NCBI GenBank assembly: GCA_013322215.1
Contig: JAAMEZ010000050.1
Coordinates: forward strand, 124,001 to 188,000
DNA length: 64,000 nucleotides
From: Martinezella rhizogenes
Lineage (GTDB): Bacteria > Pseudomonadota > Alphaproteobacteria > Rhizobiales > Rhizobiaceae
Direction of reading: 5' to 3'
Under the pieces are notes generated by a model. It was not told the DNA's origin. It saw nothing but the letters and a program-made list of their open reading frames with translations, and ran no database searches. Made by a program: the position numbers and the translations under genes. The first letter of the stretch is position 1. Each line of letters begins with the position of its first letter. This document shows, one piece after another, positions 20,008 through 31,200 of the stretch.

Positions 20008-21082
20008 TGCATGCAATTTCAGATGACGCCCATATGAGACATTCCAGGCCGCACCTGAAGTTGTCGGCAACCGCGCGACTCATTCATGTCGTTCGGTCCG
20101 CGCGTCACAGAGCGGCGCGTAGACAACGTCCTCAATTATCACGCACGCAATGTCTGAAATTCAGCCAGCCTTTGCATGTGGTTGGCCACCCTTCTGAACG
20201 GCCCACCACAACCCCGCGAGCACAATTTTCCTCAAAGCGCCGAAGACGCTGACTGCGACGGCCTCAATCCTTCGGCGAACGGCCAACAATCATTAAGATC
20301 GATATCTTGCATAAGCAATGAACGATCCAGTTCTCCGCCCAAAAATGCTTCTTTGACTCTCAGTTTATTGTTGAAAGAGCGACTGCCGCGAGCGCCGTTA
20401 ATCCACCGAAAATCAGCAGGAGCTTCATCATGATGAGTTGCGCAAGCTTTCGCTTTTCTGTTTCTGTCACGTTCTTCTCGCTTCAAAAAAATAACTGCTC
20501 AAAAACCCTACTACGCCGCAATTGGGATAACAGTGTCGCTTAGTGTGTAAAAATAGCACCAAGGACACACCTTGGCTATAGATGCGTCGCTCGGGATGAT
20601 GTTGGGGAGTGTTTACTTGTCGCGCGTAGGTGCGCACTTCATAAGGAGTCGATACTCTTGCGTGCGAAAATCAATAACTGCATCATAGTTGTGTTTGGGC
20701 GCTCGCGTCTTTGCGTATATGCGCCCCGCCGGAAATGCTCTTCCGAACCACTCTCGGCTGGGCTCTTTAGGACCAAAAACCGATCCACCACGGAGCGCCT
20801 GATTGCCTCGCTGGCCGAAGTTGGGGTAGAATCTCTGGCGGCTTAATTCCTCGAAATAGCGGTTCGCTGGTATCTGCGCGGATTCTCAAATTTCCTTAAG
20901 CGTCTCGAGCGTAAAGTCTTCGATTGAAATAACTTTAACCGATAATAAGACTCCACATTTGGCGGAGACGCCCTTATAGGGAATGGCATTCGTCAAGCGT
21001 CTATATGCGCTCTAATTATATTATGCTGCTTGAGGCAATCGGCCCTAAAATTGGAAAAACATCAACGAGATGAAGTGTTTAG
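20008..21082. other. A+T-rich intergenic stretch at the left end of the island
   Basis: Apart from one possible short membrane protein (20360-20470), I see no convincing gene, repeat or RNA in this interval. The sequence is visibly A+T-richer than the flanking core and its short open frames lack ribosome-binding sites and codon bias. It looks like a decayed boundary region. Confidence 0.5.
20360..20470 (-). CDS. Possible 36-residue single-pass membrane protein
   Basis: A GTG-initiated frame encodes a polar N-terminus (VTETEKRKLAQLIMMK) followed by one hydrophobic helix rich in L, A and G (LLLIFGGLTALAAVALSTIN), ending at TGA. A weak GAGAAG lies upstream of the GTG. Amphipathic start plus single helix is a plausible small membrane protein. 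Conservation is unknown and chance cannot be excluded. Confidence 0.4.
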   Translation of the reverse strand: MTETEKRKLAQLIMMKLLLIFGGLTALAAVALSTIN

Positions 21083-21385
21083 ATGAAGGTTGACTATTCC
21101 AAAGCGACGCTAAAAGAATTAAATGAAATCATTGCTGACGCAGTCGCGGCTCGAAACAAGATCATCTCGACACGCAGGTCGCAACTTCTCGCCGAGCTGA
21201 ACGAGCTTGATAAGTTGTCCAAAGCAGGCTTGGGGAAGGCCGCAAGAGAAGTGCCTAGTTCAAAGGCTATCTATAAAGACGACAAAGGGAACTCATGGCG
21301 CGGCAGAGGTCGAATGCCTCAGTGGCTGAAAGATGAAATTGATGGCGGCGCAAAGTTAGAAGATTTTGAAGTGCACGCGGACTAG
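21083..21385 (+). CDS. H-NS-family nucleoid/xenogeneic silencer protein
   Basis: A 100-residue H-NS-like protein. Residues 1-55 form a coiled-coil oligomerisation region (LKELNEIIADAVAARNKIIS and LAELNELDKL). The C-terminal DNA-binding domain reads YKDDKGNSWRGRGRMPQWLK, matching the H-NS pattern Y-D-G-W-GRGR-P-W. Such proteins bind A+T-rich acquired DNA and silence it. It sits in an A+T-rich interval just ahead of the secretion locus, so local silencing of the island is a natural guess. Confidence 0.88.
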   Translation: MKVDYSKATLKELNEIIADAVAARNKIISTRRSQLLAELNELDKLSKAGLGKAAREVPSSKAIYKDDKGNSWRGRGRMPQWLKDEIDGGAKLEDFEVHAD

Positions 21386-21685
21386 GACGATTAGATTTGG
21401 TTTGAATCCTCCTTGTGTGGACACAAAAAAGCAAGTGCCTTAGGTGCGATCGTCGCCATAGGCCATTTTGTATTTCGAGAGCCACTTCCGTGGGTCGATG
21501 AACTTCGGGCCGATGATGAGAGCCGTAAGGTCCACATCGAGACCTCTCATTGAAGGAATAAGCTGGTCCCCCGACCAACTCGTTCTCTTTGAAAAACACG
21601 GTATTTGTGGCCTCTGAGTGCTCTTTTCACACGATTTACAAAGAGTCCTGCCGCGCCTCTTCGAGCTTATGCTATTTTGTGCACC

Positions 21686-21946
21686 ATGAGTACACCGAAG
21701 GAAATCAAGCTAAAGAATGTCTTGGAAGCCGTCCCTGCGGGCTTTGTCGCGGACGCACGCTGGCTGGACAATCAAGGCATCAGCTGCTTCCTCACGCGAA
21801 AGTATGTTGAGAGCGGTTGGCTGGAGCGCCTCGACCGCGGCGTCTTCCGTCGCCCAGCGCCGCAGCCAGCGTCCCTCGACTGGCGAACTATCGCGCTCAG
21901 GGACAGGTGCTTTCGAGCGCAAACAACAATTTTACTCAATTGTTAA
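21686..21946 (+). pseudogene. Truncated AbiEi-type antitoxin (N-terminal domain only)
   Basis: An 86-residue frame whose first ~60 residues look like the winged-helix N-terminal domain of AbiEi-type antitoxins: KNVLEAVPAGFVADARWLDN, then ISCFLTRKYVESGWLERLDR and GVFRRP. Full members run to ~200-270 residues and are followed by the AbiEii nucleotidyltransferase toxin. Here similarity stops after ASLDWRTIALR and the frame ends soon after. No toxin gene follows. I read it as a relic of a toxin-antitoxin pair. Confidence 0.6.
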
Positions 21947-22170
21947 ACGTCGGTGTTGCAGATTTTACACGCATATCTAAAAACGAGCGTGTGAATCGCC
22001 CATGTTATTGCTACTTCTTGCTGTACTTTTTTAGAAATCTGCTATTGGGCGGATCAGGCCCATGATCGGCTACGCCACCCTGTGGTGAATCTTCCTGAAT
22101 TTTGACCGACATGCCGATTGAGCAAGGTACGCCTTGCGCAAGCGAATGGCTTTGACTTTGGGTAATTTGT

Positions 22171-22851
22171 ATGTCTCCCGCCAATAAAACCCTTTCCTTC
22201 AAGACTCTGACTTCAGCAGTTTTTCTTTCCTCGACGTTGCTTGCTTTCCCAATGATGGCACAGGAACAGCCCGCTCCGGCGGCGGCCAACACGCCGCCCA
22301 GCGCCGGTTCTGCTCAGAGCGCGGCCCCTCAAACAGAAGAACAAAAGCCAGCGCCACAGGCGCGGGTGCAGAAGTTCGATGACTGGTACTATCGCTGCAT
22401 CGATGGCAAGGCAGCGGATGGTTCGGCGACGACGAACTGCGAAGTCGCGCAGATTGCGACGGTCAAGCAGGGTGACCAGGATGTGAACATATTGACGCTG
22501 GCGGTTGCCAAGGTGACGGATGCACCGGCGCCCTCGAACAAGAAGACTGCAAAGCAGCCGGCAGCCGAACTGGTGCTGACCACGCTCGTGCCGCTCAACA
22601 TGTATTTGCCCGCCGGTATCGGCATCGATACAAGCGACAAGCCCGTGGTGCAGCTTTCCTACCGCAACTGCAACCAGGCCGGCTGCTGGGCACAGCAGAA
22701 GCTGGACACAAAGATGGTGTCGGCCCTTTCCAAGGCTGCGGATGGCACCGGCCACGTCCAGATGATGAATGGCCAGAAGGTCAACATCAAGTTCTCGCTG
22801 AAGGGATTGGCGGGGGCGCTTGATGCGCTGCAGAAGGCCGCATCCAACTAA
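22171..22851 (+). CDS. Invasion-associated locus B (IalB) family protein
   Basis: A 226-residue exported protein of the IalB family. A signal peptide (SFKTLTSAVFLSSTLLAFPM ending MMAQ) precedes a proline/alanine-rich linker (residues ~33-65). The IalB domain then shows FDDWYYRC, CEVAQIATVKQG, VLTTLVPLNMYLPAGIGI and YRNCNQAGCWAQQKLD, with cysteines likely paired in the periplasm. The family contributes to host-cell interaction in Bartonella and is widespread in rhizobia; its molecular role is unclear. It directly precedes the tpsB gene by 13 bases, so it is probably co-transcribed with the secretion locus. Confidence 0.9.
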   Translation: MSPANKTLSFKTLTSAVFLSSTLLAFPMMAQEQPAPAAANTPPSAGSAQSAAPQTEEQKPAPQARVQKFDDWYYRCIDGKAADGSATTNCEVAQIATVKQGDQDVNILTLAVAKVTDAPAPSNKKTAKQPAAELVLTTLVPLNMYLPAGIGIDTSDKPVVQLSYRNCNQAGCWAQQKLDTKMVSALSKAADGTGHVQMMNGQKVNIKFSLKGLAGALDALQKAASN

Positions 22852-22864
22852 TCGGGGCGAGCCC

Positions 22865-24595
22865 ATGATGTCAAACGCGCGCTCGGCCGCCGCCATAGGC
22901 GGGCTTTTGGCAGCGGTTCTCGCGGCTTCGACCGCGGCGGCGCAGACGCCCAACGACGATTTCGCGCGTCGTCAGGCGCAGGAAGCCGAACAGCAGCGGC
23001 TGCAGAGCTTGGGTCAGATGACACCAAAGCCTCCCTCGGCCGAGGCTCAGCAGCCGGCAGTGTCCGGCAGCAAGAAGACCGGCCCCTGCTTCGAGATCAC
23101 CCGCGTCACGGTCGAGGGGGTAAAGCAGTTTTCGGCCAGTGCGATCAACAAGGTCACAGCCTCTTATACGAACCGCTGCGTCGGCGTCGGCGAGATCAAC
23201 GCGCTGCTGCGCGACCTGACGCATCTCTATCTTGACAAGGGTTTTGTGAGTTCCCGTGTCTACGTGCCGGCGCAGGATATCGCCAGCACCAAGCTGCTGC
23301 GGCTCGTTGCCGTCGAGGGGACGCTCTCTGACATCTACATCAATGGTAAACCGGCGCCTGGTTCCGGCGTGGTTGCCACGGCCTTTCCCGGCATGAAGGG
23401 CGAGATTACCAATCTGCGTGATATCGAGCAGGGTCTCGACCAGATCAATCGTCTCACCTCCAACAATGCCAAGACGGCGATGCTGCCAGGCAAGACGGAC
23501 GGCACCTCGATTCTCAATATCGAGAACAAGCCCAGCCACCCCTGGCATCTGTCATTCGGCAACAGCAATCTTGGCCAAGAGCAGACGGGATATTCCAAGT
23601 CCTCGGCCTCGCTCGGCTACGACAATCTCTTCGGCGTCAATGACCAATGGAACTTCGCCTATGAGCATACCGGCCCGGATTATCCCTGGCGCAATGACGG
23701 TCTGGGCAAGAGCAACAGCTATTCCGGCAATGTCAGCGTGCCCTATGGCTACTGGACATTCTCGGCGAACGGCTCCTGGTACGAATATGATAGCTCGGTT
23801 CTGGGCAATTTCGGACCGCTCAATACGTCGGGCGACAGCAAGCAGGTCGGCATCGGCGCCGACCGGGTGATTGCCCGCGATAAGGATTCGATCACCACCT
23901 TCAACAGCGGTCTGACCTACAAGGAAACCAACAATTTCCTGCTCGGCAACCGGATCGAGGTCGGCAGCCGCAAATACACGGTCGGCGATCTCGGCCTCTC
24001 GCATTCGCGCCGCATGCTGGGTGGCCTCTGGGTCTTCGATCTCTCCTACAGCCAGGGGCTCAACCTGTTTGACGCTGTTGCCCCCGGCGATGCCGGTGCA
24101 GGCAACGCTGATCCTCGCTTTTCCAAGTTCACCGGCACCATCACTGTGACCCGGCCCTTTCAGGTGGCAGACCAGCGCTTCGAGATCAATTCGATCGTCA
24201 CCGGTCAATATTCCCCCGACAATCTGTTCGGGGCGGAGCAGATCTCGGTCGGCGGTTATTCCTCCGTGCGCGGCGCGCGCGAGACCATGCTTTACGGCAA
24301 TAACGGCTTCTTCATCCGCAACGATCTCGTCTGGCGGACGCAGCCATTTGCCGACAATGCCGCACTGGCGAAGATTCTCGGAGAGTTCAGGCCTTATGTC
24401 GGTCTCGACTACGGGCGGATCGCCCGCCAGGCCCGCTACCAGATCGCCGGCGGCGACATGCTCGGCTGGACAGTCGGTGCCAAGCTCGCCGGCGGCAATA
24501 TCAATTTCGATATGGGTTATTCGGATGTCTTTGGCGGCACGGTCAACCGCCGCGACTCCGGGCTTCTGTTTGTCAGCACATCCGTGAGGTGGTGA
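22865..24595 (+). CDS. TpsB outer-membrane transporter (ShlB/FhaC/CdiB family)
   Basis: Omp85-superfamily pore that secretes the partner TpsA. The 576-residue protein has a signal peptide (AAAIGGLLAAVLAASTAAAQ), then a glutamine-rich N-terminal segment. A POTRA-type domain follows (CFEITRVTVEGVKQFSASAI and LTHLYLDKGFVSSRVYVPAQ), then a second POTRA (KLLRLVAVEGTLSDIYINGK) and the beta-barrel. The conserved loop-6 motif VRGxRE is present as SVRGARE. The C-terminal strand ends FVSTSVRW, suitable for BAM recognition. The start is MMSNARS; the upstream frame extension overlaps ialB. It secretes the protein encoded at 25250-38212. Confidence 0.93.
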   Translation: MMSNARSAAAIGGLLAAVLAASTAAAQTPNDDFARRQAQEAEQQRLQSLGQMTPKPPSAEAQQPAVSGSKKTGPCFEITRVTVEGVKQFSASAINKVTASYTNRCVGVGEINALLRDLTHLYLDKGFVSSRVYVPAQDIASTKLLRLVAVEGTLSDIYINGKPAPGSGVVATAFPGMKGEITNLRDIEQGLDQINRLTSNNAKTAMLPGKTDGTSILNIENKPSHPWHLSFGNSNLGQEQTGYSKSSASLGYDNLFGVNDQWNFAYEHTGPDYPWRNDGLGKSNSYSGNVSVPYGYWTFSANGSWYEYDSSVLGNFGPLNTSGDSKQVGIGADRVIARDKDSITTFNSGLTYKETNNFLLGNRIEVGSRKYTVGDLGLSHSRRMLGGLWVFDLSYSQGLNLFDAVAPGDAGAGNADPRFSKFTGTITVTRPFQVADQRFEINSIVTGQYSPDNLFGAEQISVGGYSSVRGARETMLYGNNGFFIRNDLVWRTQPFADNAALAKILGEFRPYVGLDYGRIARQARYQIAGGDMLGWTVGAKLAGGNINFDMGYSDVFGGTVNRRDSGLLFVSTSVRW

Positions 24596-24597
24596 TC

Positions 24598-25200
24598 ATG
24601 AGTGAGAAGATGAAGGAAAGTAGGAAAAAATTGCATCGCGGGGTGACCAGAGCTCTGCTTGCCGCTGCGCTTGTGGGTTCGATTGTCGTGGCCGGATGCA
24701 CCACACAAGATCCACGCCTCACCGCGGCACTTAGCACAGCCAGTATAGCTGATGTCCGCATAGAATCGGCGCCTGATCTGAGGATGGGATCACCTTTATT
24801 AAACGGTGACACGCGGGAATCTCAGGTAGCACTCGTGTCGCGCGTCTTGCAGCAAAGACTTGCAAAAGATCTGAAGGGCTATCCAGGGGGCAATATTCCC
24901 GCCAGGTTGATTGTTACCCTTCATGATCTGGATGTGGCGTCGGCTCCCGGCAGAATTATCGCAGGCAATAACAGCTTTATCGATGGAACCGTCCGTCTGG
25001 AGGACATGCGCACAGGAAAACTGATCGCGCAGGCTCAGGAGATTCGCGCCAACGACATGACGGTCCGCGGGAATGGGTTAGCGCTCATTCCGGCGATGGT
25101 CATCAATGCGGCCGTCACCCCCAATCAGACCGCCGTGGCGACCCAACTTGCCGAGACGTTCATGAAGCAGGTGAAGACGTGGCTAACGCCACGGAAGTAG
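24598..25200 (+). CDS. Lipoprotein of the TPS locus
   Basis: A 200-residue predicted lipoprotein. The N-terminus is basic (MSEKMKESRKKLHRGVTRAL), followed by a hydrophobic stretch and a lipobox VVAGC with the acylated cysteine near residue 34. The mature part has SRVLQQRLAKDLKGYPGGNI, ARLIVTLHDLDV and IDGTVRLEDMRTGKLIAQAQ, a layout seen in small outer-membrane lipoproteins of unknown role. The ATG is two bases after the tpsB stop; GTG codons upstream overlap tpsB. Its place between tpsB and tpsA suggests a helper in TpsA export or anchoring (inference). Confidence 0.85.
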   Translation: MSEKMKESRKKLHRGVTRALLAAALVGSIVVAGCTTQDPRLTAALSTASIADVRIESAPDLRMGSPLLNGDTRESQVALVSRVLQQRLAKDLKGYPGGNIPARLIVTLHDLDVASAPGRIIAGNNSFIDGTVRLEDMRTGKLIAQAQEIRANDMTVRGNGLALIPAMVINAAVTPNQTAVATQLAETFMKQVKTWLTPRK

Positions 25201-25249
25201 TTGATCGAAAATTCACGGCGAGCAAAAAAACGTTCAACAGGACAGGGCG

Positions 25250-28200
25250 ATGACCATGACGTCAGCACGTGTTTCAAGTGGCGAAAATGGCAAGGTAAGT
25301 ATCAGACGCCTAGGCAACGCCATGCGTCAACTGTCTGCGACGCTTCTGAGCGCTCTGCTTGTCTTTCAGCCGATGCTGGCCAATGCCCAGTCGGTATCGG
25401 CCGCTGGATCGGCTCCCGTTGCCAATCAGCCGAGTGTCGGTGCTGCCCCGAACGGCGTGCCGCTGATCGATATCGTCACGCCGAACGCCATCGGCCTCTC
25501 ACATAACAAATACGACAACTTCAATGTCGGCACCCAGGGTCTGATCCTCAACAACTTCAAAGGTGAAGTCGGCACGTCGAACTTAGGCGGCGCGACACCC
25601 GGCAACCCGAACCTCAACGGCTCCGGCCCCGCTTCTGTCATCCTCAACGAAGTCACATCAGGCAATCGTTCCGCGCTGAACGGTCAGATGGAAGTGTTCG
25701 GTGGCCGCGCAGACGTTATAGTGGCGAACCCTAATGGAATAACCTGCGACGGCTGCGGCTTCATCAACACGCCGCATGCCACGCTGACGACAGGCGTCCC
25801 CAATATCGGCGCCGACGGAAGCCTAACCGGCTTCACCGTCAATGGCGGCGACGTCACTTTCGAAGGGGCAGGGACGAACCTCACTACTGCTCCCGGCGCA
25901 GTCGATCTCTTCGACGTCGTCTCGCGCCAGATCCATGTGAATGCTCCAGTGTATGGCAAGACCGTGCGCCTGACTGGTGGCGCCAGCCAGTATAATTACG
26001 CGACCGGAGAGTCTACAGCGCTGACGGCAACGTCAGGCACGCCCGAATACGCGATCGACGGTTCGGCGCTCGGCGCCATGCAGGCCGATCGCATCAAGGT
26101 CGTCGTCACCGAAAAGGGTGCTGGGGTCAAGATGAGCGGCGACATGGCCGCCAATGCCGGCGAACTGACACTGTCGGCCGACGGCAAGATCTCGATCGGC
26201 AATGCGTCTGGTCGCGATGGCGTCACGATCACCTCGAAACAGAAGGTCACGGCCGCCAAGGTTACCTCAAGGCAGAAGGTTGCGGTCCAGGCCGATCAGG
26301 GCATCACTCTGCAGTCCATCGCCGCCGACAGCGATATCGTGCTTGCGAGCGGAACCGGCCTGCTCAGCGTATCGGGTGACGTCAACAGCGGCACGACCGT
26401 GCAAATGAATTCAGGCGGCGGGATTGCTGCTGGCAGCGTCACCGCTGGCAATGGCGCAACAACCCTTGTCGCCACCTCTGGCGATATCGCGATCGCAGGT
26501 GCAGCCATTAGCTCCGGTGACCTCAGTCTGACGGCGTCAGCCGGCTCGATCTCGGCCGCCTCGCTGCAGAGCGGCCAGAACATCGCCTCGAACGCCGCTC
26601 TCGATATTGCCGTTACCGGCAATATGCAGGCACGGGGCAATGTCAATGTTACCGGCCGGTCCATATCGACCGGCAAAGTCATCTCAGGCATCAACATCGC
26701 CGCCACCAGCGCCGATCCGAATGGCAATGTGGTGCTTGGGGTAGCCGGTGATCTGAGCCTGACGGCGACCGGCGGCAATATCGCCACCGGCAATCTTTTG
26801 TCGGCCGGAAGCCTCAAGACGACCGCGACCGGCAATATGACCGCGGGCGGCGTTCAGTCGGCCAACGACCTGACGATCTCAGCGGCATCGCTGACGGTGA
26901 GCGGCGTCACCTCCCATGGAGCGCTTACGGTCAATACGGCAGGCGGCCGCGTTGACGTCAGTGGCCAGGTTTTGGTTGCAAGCAATGTCCTGATCTCGGG
27001 TTCTGCTCTTCAGGCCGGCGCCATTGCCGCCGGTGTAGACTTTGCCGCTACCGACGCGAACGGCGGCGGTATTGTTCTCGGCTCGTCGGGTACGCTCGGG
27101 CTCACCGCCACCGCAGGCAATATCGTTGCCGACAAGCTTCTGTCGGCAGGCGACCTGACGGCTCAGGCCGCCCAATTGCAGGCAAATAACATCACGAGCC
27201 ATGGCGCGATCGGCATCACCGGCGGTGTCAATGTCGCCAACCAATTGCTCAGCGCTGGCAATATCACCATCAATGGCAACGCCAATGGGGTCAGCACCGG
27301 TCTACTCGCGTCCGGCGTCGACTTTGCCGCGACCAAAGTCAATGGCGGCAACATCGTGCTGGCGGGTAGCGGCGATCTGACGATCAATGACAGCGCCGGC
27401 GCTATCCAGGCAGGGACCGTGCTTGCAGCCGGCGCGGTCAATGCCAGCGGCCGGACCATCACCGCCGATACGATCACCGGCCACAAGGACATCACGCTTT
27501 CGGGCGCCACCGGTGCGACGGCCGGAAGTGGTGTCGTAGATGTGACTGGCCAGGTTCTCGGTGCAGGCAATATCGTCGTTTCCGGCTCCGACATTAAAGC
27601 CGACGCCGTTGTTTCCGGCGTCGATATAGCCGCCACCAATGCCTCTGGCGGCGGCGTCATACTCAGCCCGACCACGGCTGGGACTGGCAATCTTTCATTG
27701 ACTGCGTCCGACCAGCTCAAGGTCGGTACCTTGCTGTCCGCCGGCGATTTCAATGCCAGCGGTGCGGCGATCACCGCCAGCAATATCTCGGCCCATCACG
27801 ACATGACGCTGGGCGGCATTATCAGTGTCAGCGGCCAGATTCTCGGCTCCAGCAATGTCTCGATCACCGGGGAGAGCCTGTCTGCACAGACCATCATCGC
27901 CGGCCTTGATTTTGGTGGCACAAATGCGTCTGGCGGCAACATCGTGCTTGGTCAGGCCGGTGATTTGAACGTGTCCGTCAACGGCGCTGTAACGGCGCCA
28001 ATCATCCAGGCCGCAGGTATCATTGATGTGAGCGGCGCGTCCGTCACAGCAGATTCGATCACCGGTCATAAGGATATAACCCTTTCCGGCGCGGGCGCCG
28101 GCGTGAATGTTACCAATCAGGTGCTGAGCGGCGGGGATGTTGCGATCTCCGGTTCCAGTATCGGTGCCGGAACCATAGTCTCAGGCGCCGACTTCACGAG

Positions 28201-31200
28201 GACTGCCGCCGCCAATGGCAATATCGTGCTGGCCGGGAGCGGTGACCTTACGCTTGCGGCTTCGGGCGCACTCAGCGCCGGCACGCTGCTCTCAGCTGGC
28301 AATCTCAACGCCTCAGGCTCGACCGTCACCGCTGACGGGATAACGGCCCACGGTGCCCTGACGCTCGGGGGCGCGATTAATGTCACAGACCAGATCCTCG
28401 GATCTGGCAACGTGTTGATCACCGGCCAGAGCCTGTCGGCGCAAACCCTCGTTGCCGGCATTGATTTTGCCGCGACCAATGCTTCTGGTGGCAATATCGT
28501 CCTTGGCCAGGCTGGCGATTTGACTGTGTCGGTGAACGGGACCGTAGCGGCTCCCACCATACAGGCGGCAGGGGCCATCGACATCGGCGGCGCGTCTGTC
28601 TCCGCAGGCTCGATCACCGGCCACAAGGATATTACCCTTTCCGGCGCCACCGACACGACGACCGCGGGCGGTCGCGTTGACGTCAACAGTCAGGTTCTGG
28701 GCGGCGGCGGCATCGCCATCTCGGGTGCAGGCATCAAGGTTGGAACAGTGGTTTCCGGCGTTGATTTTACCAAAACTGCCGCTGCAAATGGCAATATCGT
28801 TCAGACCGCAAGCGGCGACCTGACGCTCGTGTCGACGGGTTCGATCGATGCAGGCACATTGCTGTCCGCCGGTGCACTCTCGGCCAACGGCCTTACTGTG
28901 ACCGCTGATGCGGCCACGGCGCATGGCGATATTACCCTTAAAGGCACGGGTGCAACGACCACGAGCGCGGGTGTAAGCATTGCTGGCCAGATCCTCGGAT
29001 CCGGCAACGTTTCGATCACGGGCCAAAGCCTGTCCGCCCAAACGATCGTTTCCGGTATTGATTTCGATGCCATCAATGCCGACGGCGGCAATATCGCCCT
29101 TGGTCAACGCGGTGATCTGACCGTGAATGTCAATGGCGCCGTAGCTGCGTCGACCATACAGGCAGCGGGTGCCATCGATCTCAGCGGCACCTCGGTCGCA
29201 GCAGCTTCGATCACTGGCCACAAGGATGTAACGCTTTCCGGAACGGCCGTCGGAGGCGTGACCGTTGCCAATCAGCTGCTCGGTGGCGGCAACATCGGCA
29301 TCTCCGGCTCGAGCATCCAAACTGGGGCTATCGTCTCAGGCGTCGATTTCGCCGCGACGGCAGCCGCCAATGGGAACATCGTCCAGACAACGAGCGGCAA
29401 TCTGACGCTCGCTTCGACGGGTTCTATCAAGACTGGCACATTGCTTTCGGCTGGCAGTTTTTCGGCCAGCGGTGCGACCGTGACCGCGGATGCCGTCACA
29501 GCGCATGGCGACATGATGCTCAATGGTGCCACCAGCGTTGCCGGCCAGATCCTTGGCGCTGGCAACGTGCTGATCACAGGTCAGAGCCTGTCGGCCCAAT
29601 CTGTCGTCGCCGGTATCGACTTCGACGCGACCAGTAGGGCAGGCGGCAATATCGTTCTTGGCCAGACTGGCGACCTGACAGCCCAGCTCAGCGGCGGGCT
29701 CTCCGCATCCACGATCGAGGCGGCCGGTGCCATCAATGCCAATGCTGGTATCGTTACGGCCGATACCGTCATCGGCCACAAGGATATCGCGCTCACCGGG
29801 GCGACCACCGTTAATGGTCAGATCCTTGGCGGTAGAGACATCAGCGTCTCAGGCTCGAGCATTGCAGCAGGCGCAATCGTCTCCGGTGTCGACTTTGCCG
29901 AAACGGCTGCTGCCAACGGCGATATTGTCCAGACATCAAGTGGTGATCTGTCGCTGAGCTCCGCGGGCGATATCACGGTCAGCACACTGCTCTCCGCCGG
30001 CGATCTTACCGCTCAGGCCACGAATCTGACAGCGAGCAACATCACCAGCCATGGCAACACCGGCCTTCAGGCCAGCGGTCTCGTGGACGTCAGTGATCAG
30101 GTTTTGTCGGCCGGTGATCTTACGATCGACGCAAATAGCCTCAGCGCCGGCGCCCTGATCTCCGGAGTCGATTTCGCGGGCACCAATGGGGGCGGTGGCA
30201 ACATCGTGCTCGCCCAATCCGGCGCCATGAACCTTGCCGTTGCGGGCAACGCCACGGCCGGCACGATCCTGTCGGCCGGCGACGTGACCGCGAAAGCAGC
30301 GGACCTCCAGGCAAGCAGCATCACCAGCCATGGCAAGGTCGGTATTGTCGGCAACGTCGACGTCAGCAACCAGATTCTTGCCGCCGGCGACGTCACCATC
30401 AATGGTGGCAGCATCAGCGCGCCGACCCTGATCTCCGGCATCGACTTTGCCGCCACCAATGCCGCGGGCGGCACTATCGTGCTGGCATCGTCGGGAGCCA
30501 CGAATCTTACGGCCTCCGGCAATATTGCCGCTGGGACGATCCTTTCGGCCGGTGACTTCACGGCGAATGCGGCGGATGTCATTGCCGACAGCATCACCGC
30601 TCATGGCAGCGCAGGCATTGTCGGCAATGTCGATGTCAGCAACCAGATCATTGCTGCTGGCAATCTCACGGTTAGCGGCGGTCACATCAATGCACCAACG
30701 CTGATCTCCGGCATCGATTTCGCGGCCACCAATGCCGCTAGCGGGAGCATCGTGCTCGGAACTGCCGCGACGATTGCAGGCAATCGCGCTGGCGATATGA
30801 CCCTGACCGCCTCTGCCGGCATCGCCACGCAGACCATGCTATCGGCTGGCGCAATCGCCGCCAGCGGTACCGCGATCACCGCCAACGCTGTGACGGGGCA
30901 TGGCGACATTACCCTCGCCGGCAGCCTCAGCGTCAATGTCTCGGGCCAACTCCTCGGCGCCGGCGACGTCTTGCTCTCCGGTTCGACCGTCCAACTCGGC
31001 CAGGCAGTCACCGGCGTCGATTTCGCGACCACCGCGCGGTCGTCAAACGGCGCCATCGCTCTCGGATCAAGCGGCGATCTGACTATTAACGCCGGAAGTG
31101 CGTCGGCCAGCACGCTGATCGTCGCAGGCAACCTCAATGTGACGGCGAGTGCCTTTACGGGCGGCAACATCACCGGTCACGGAGCGGTCTCGATCGGTTC

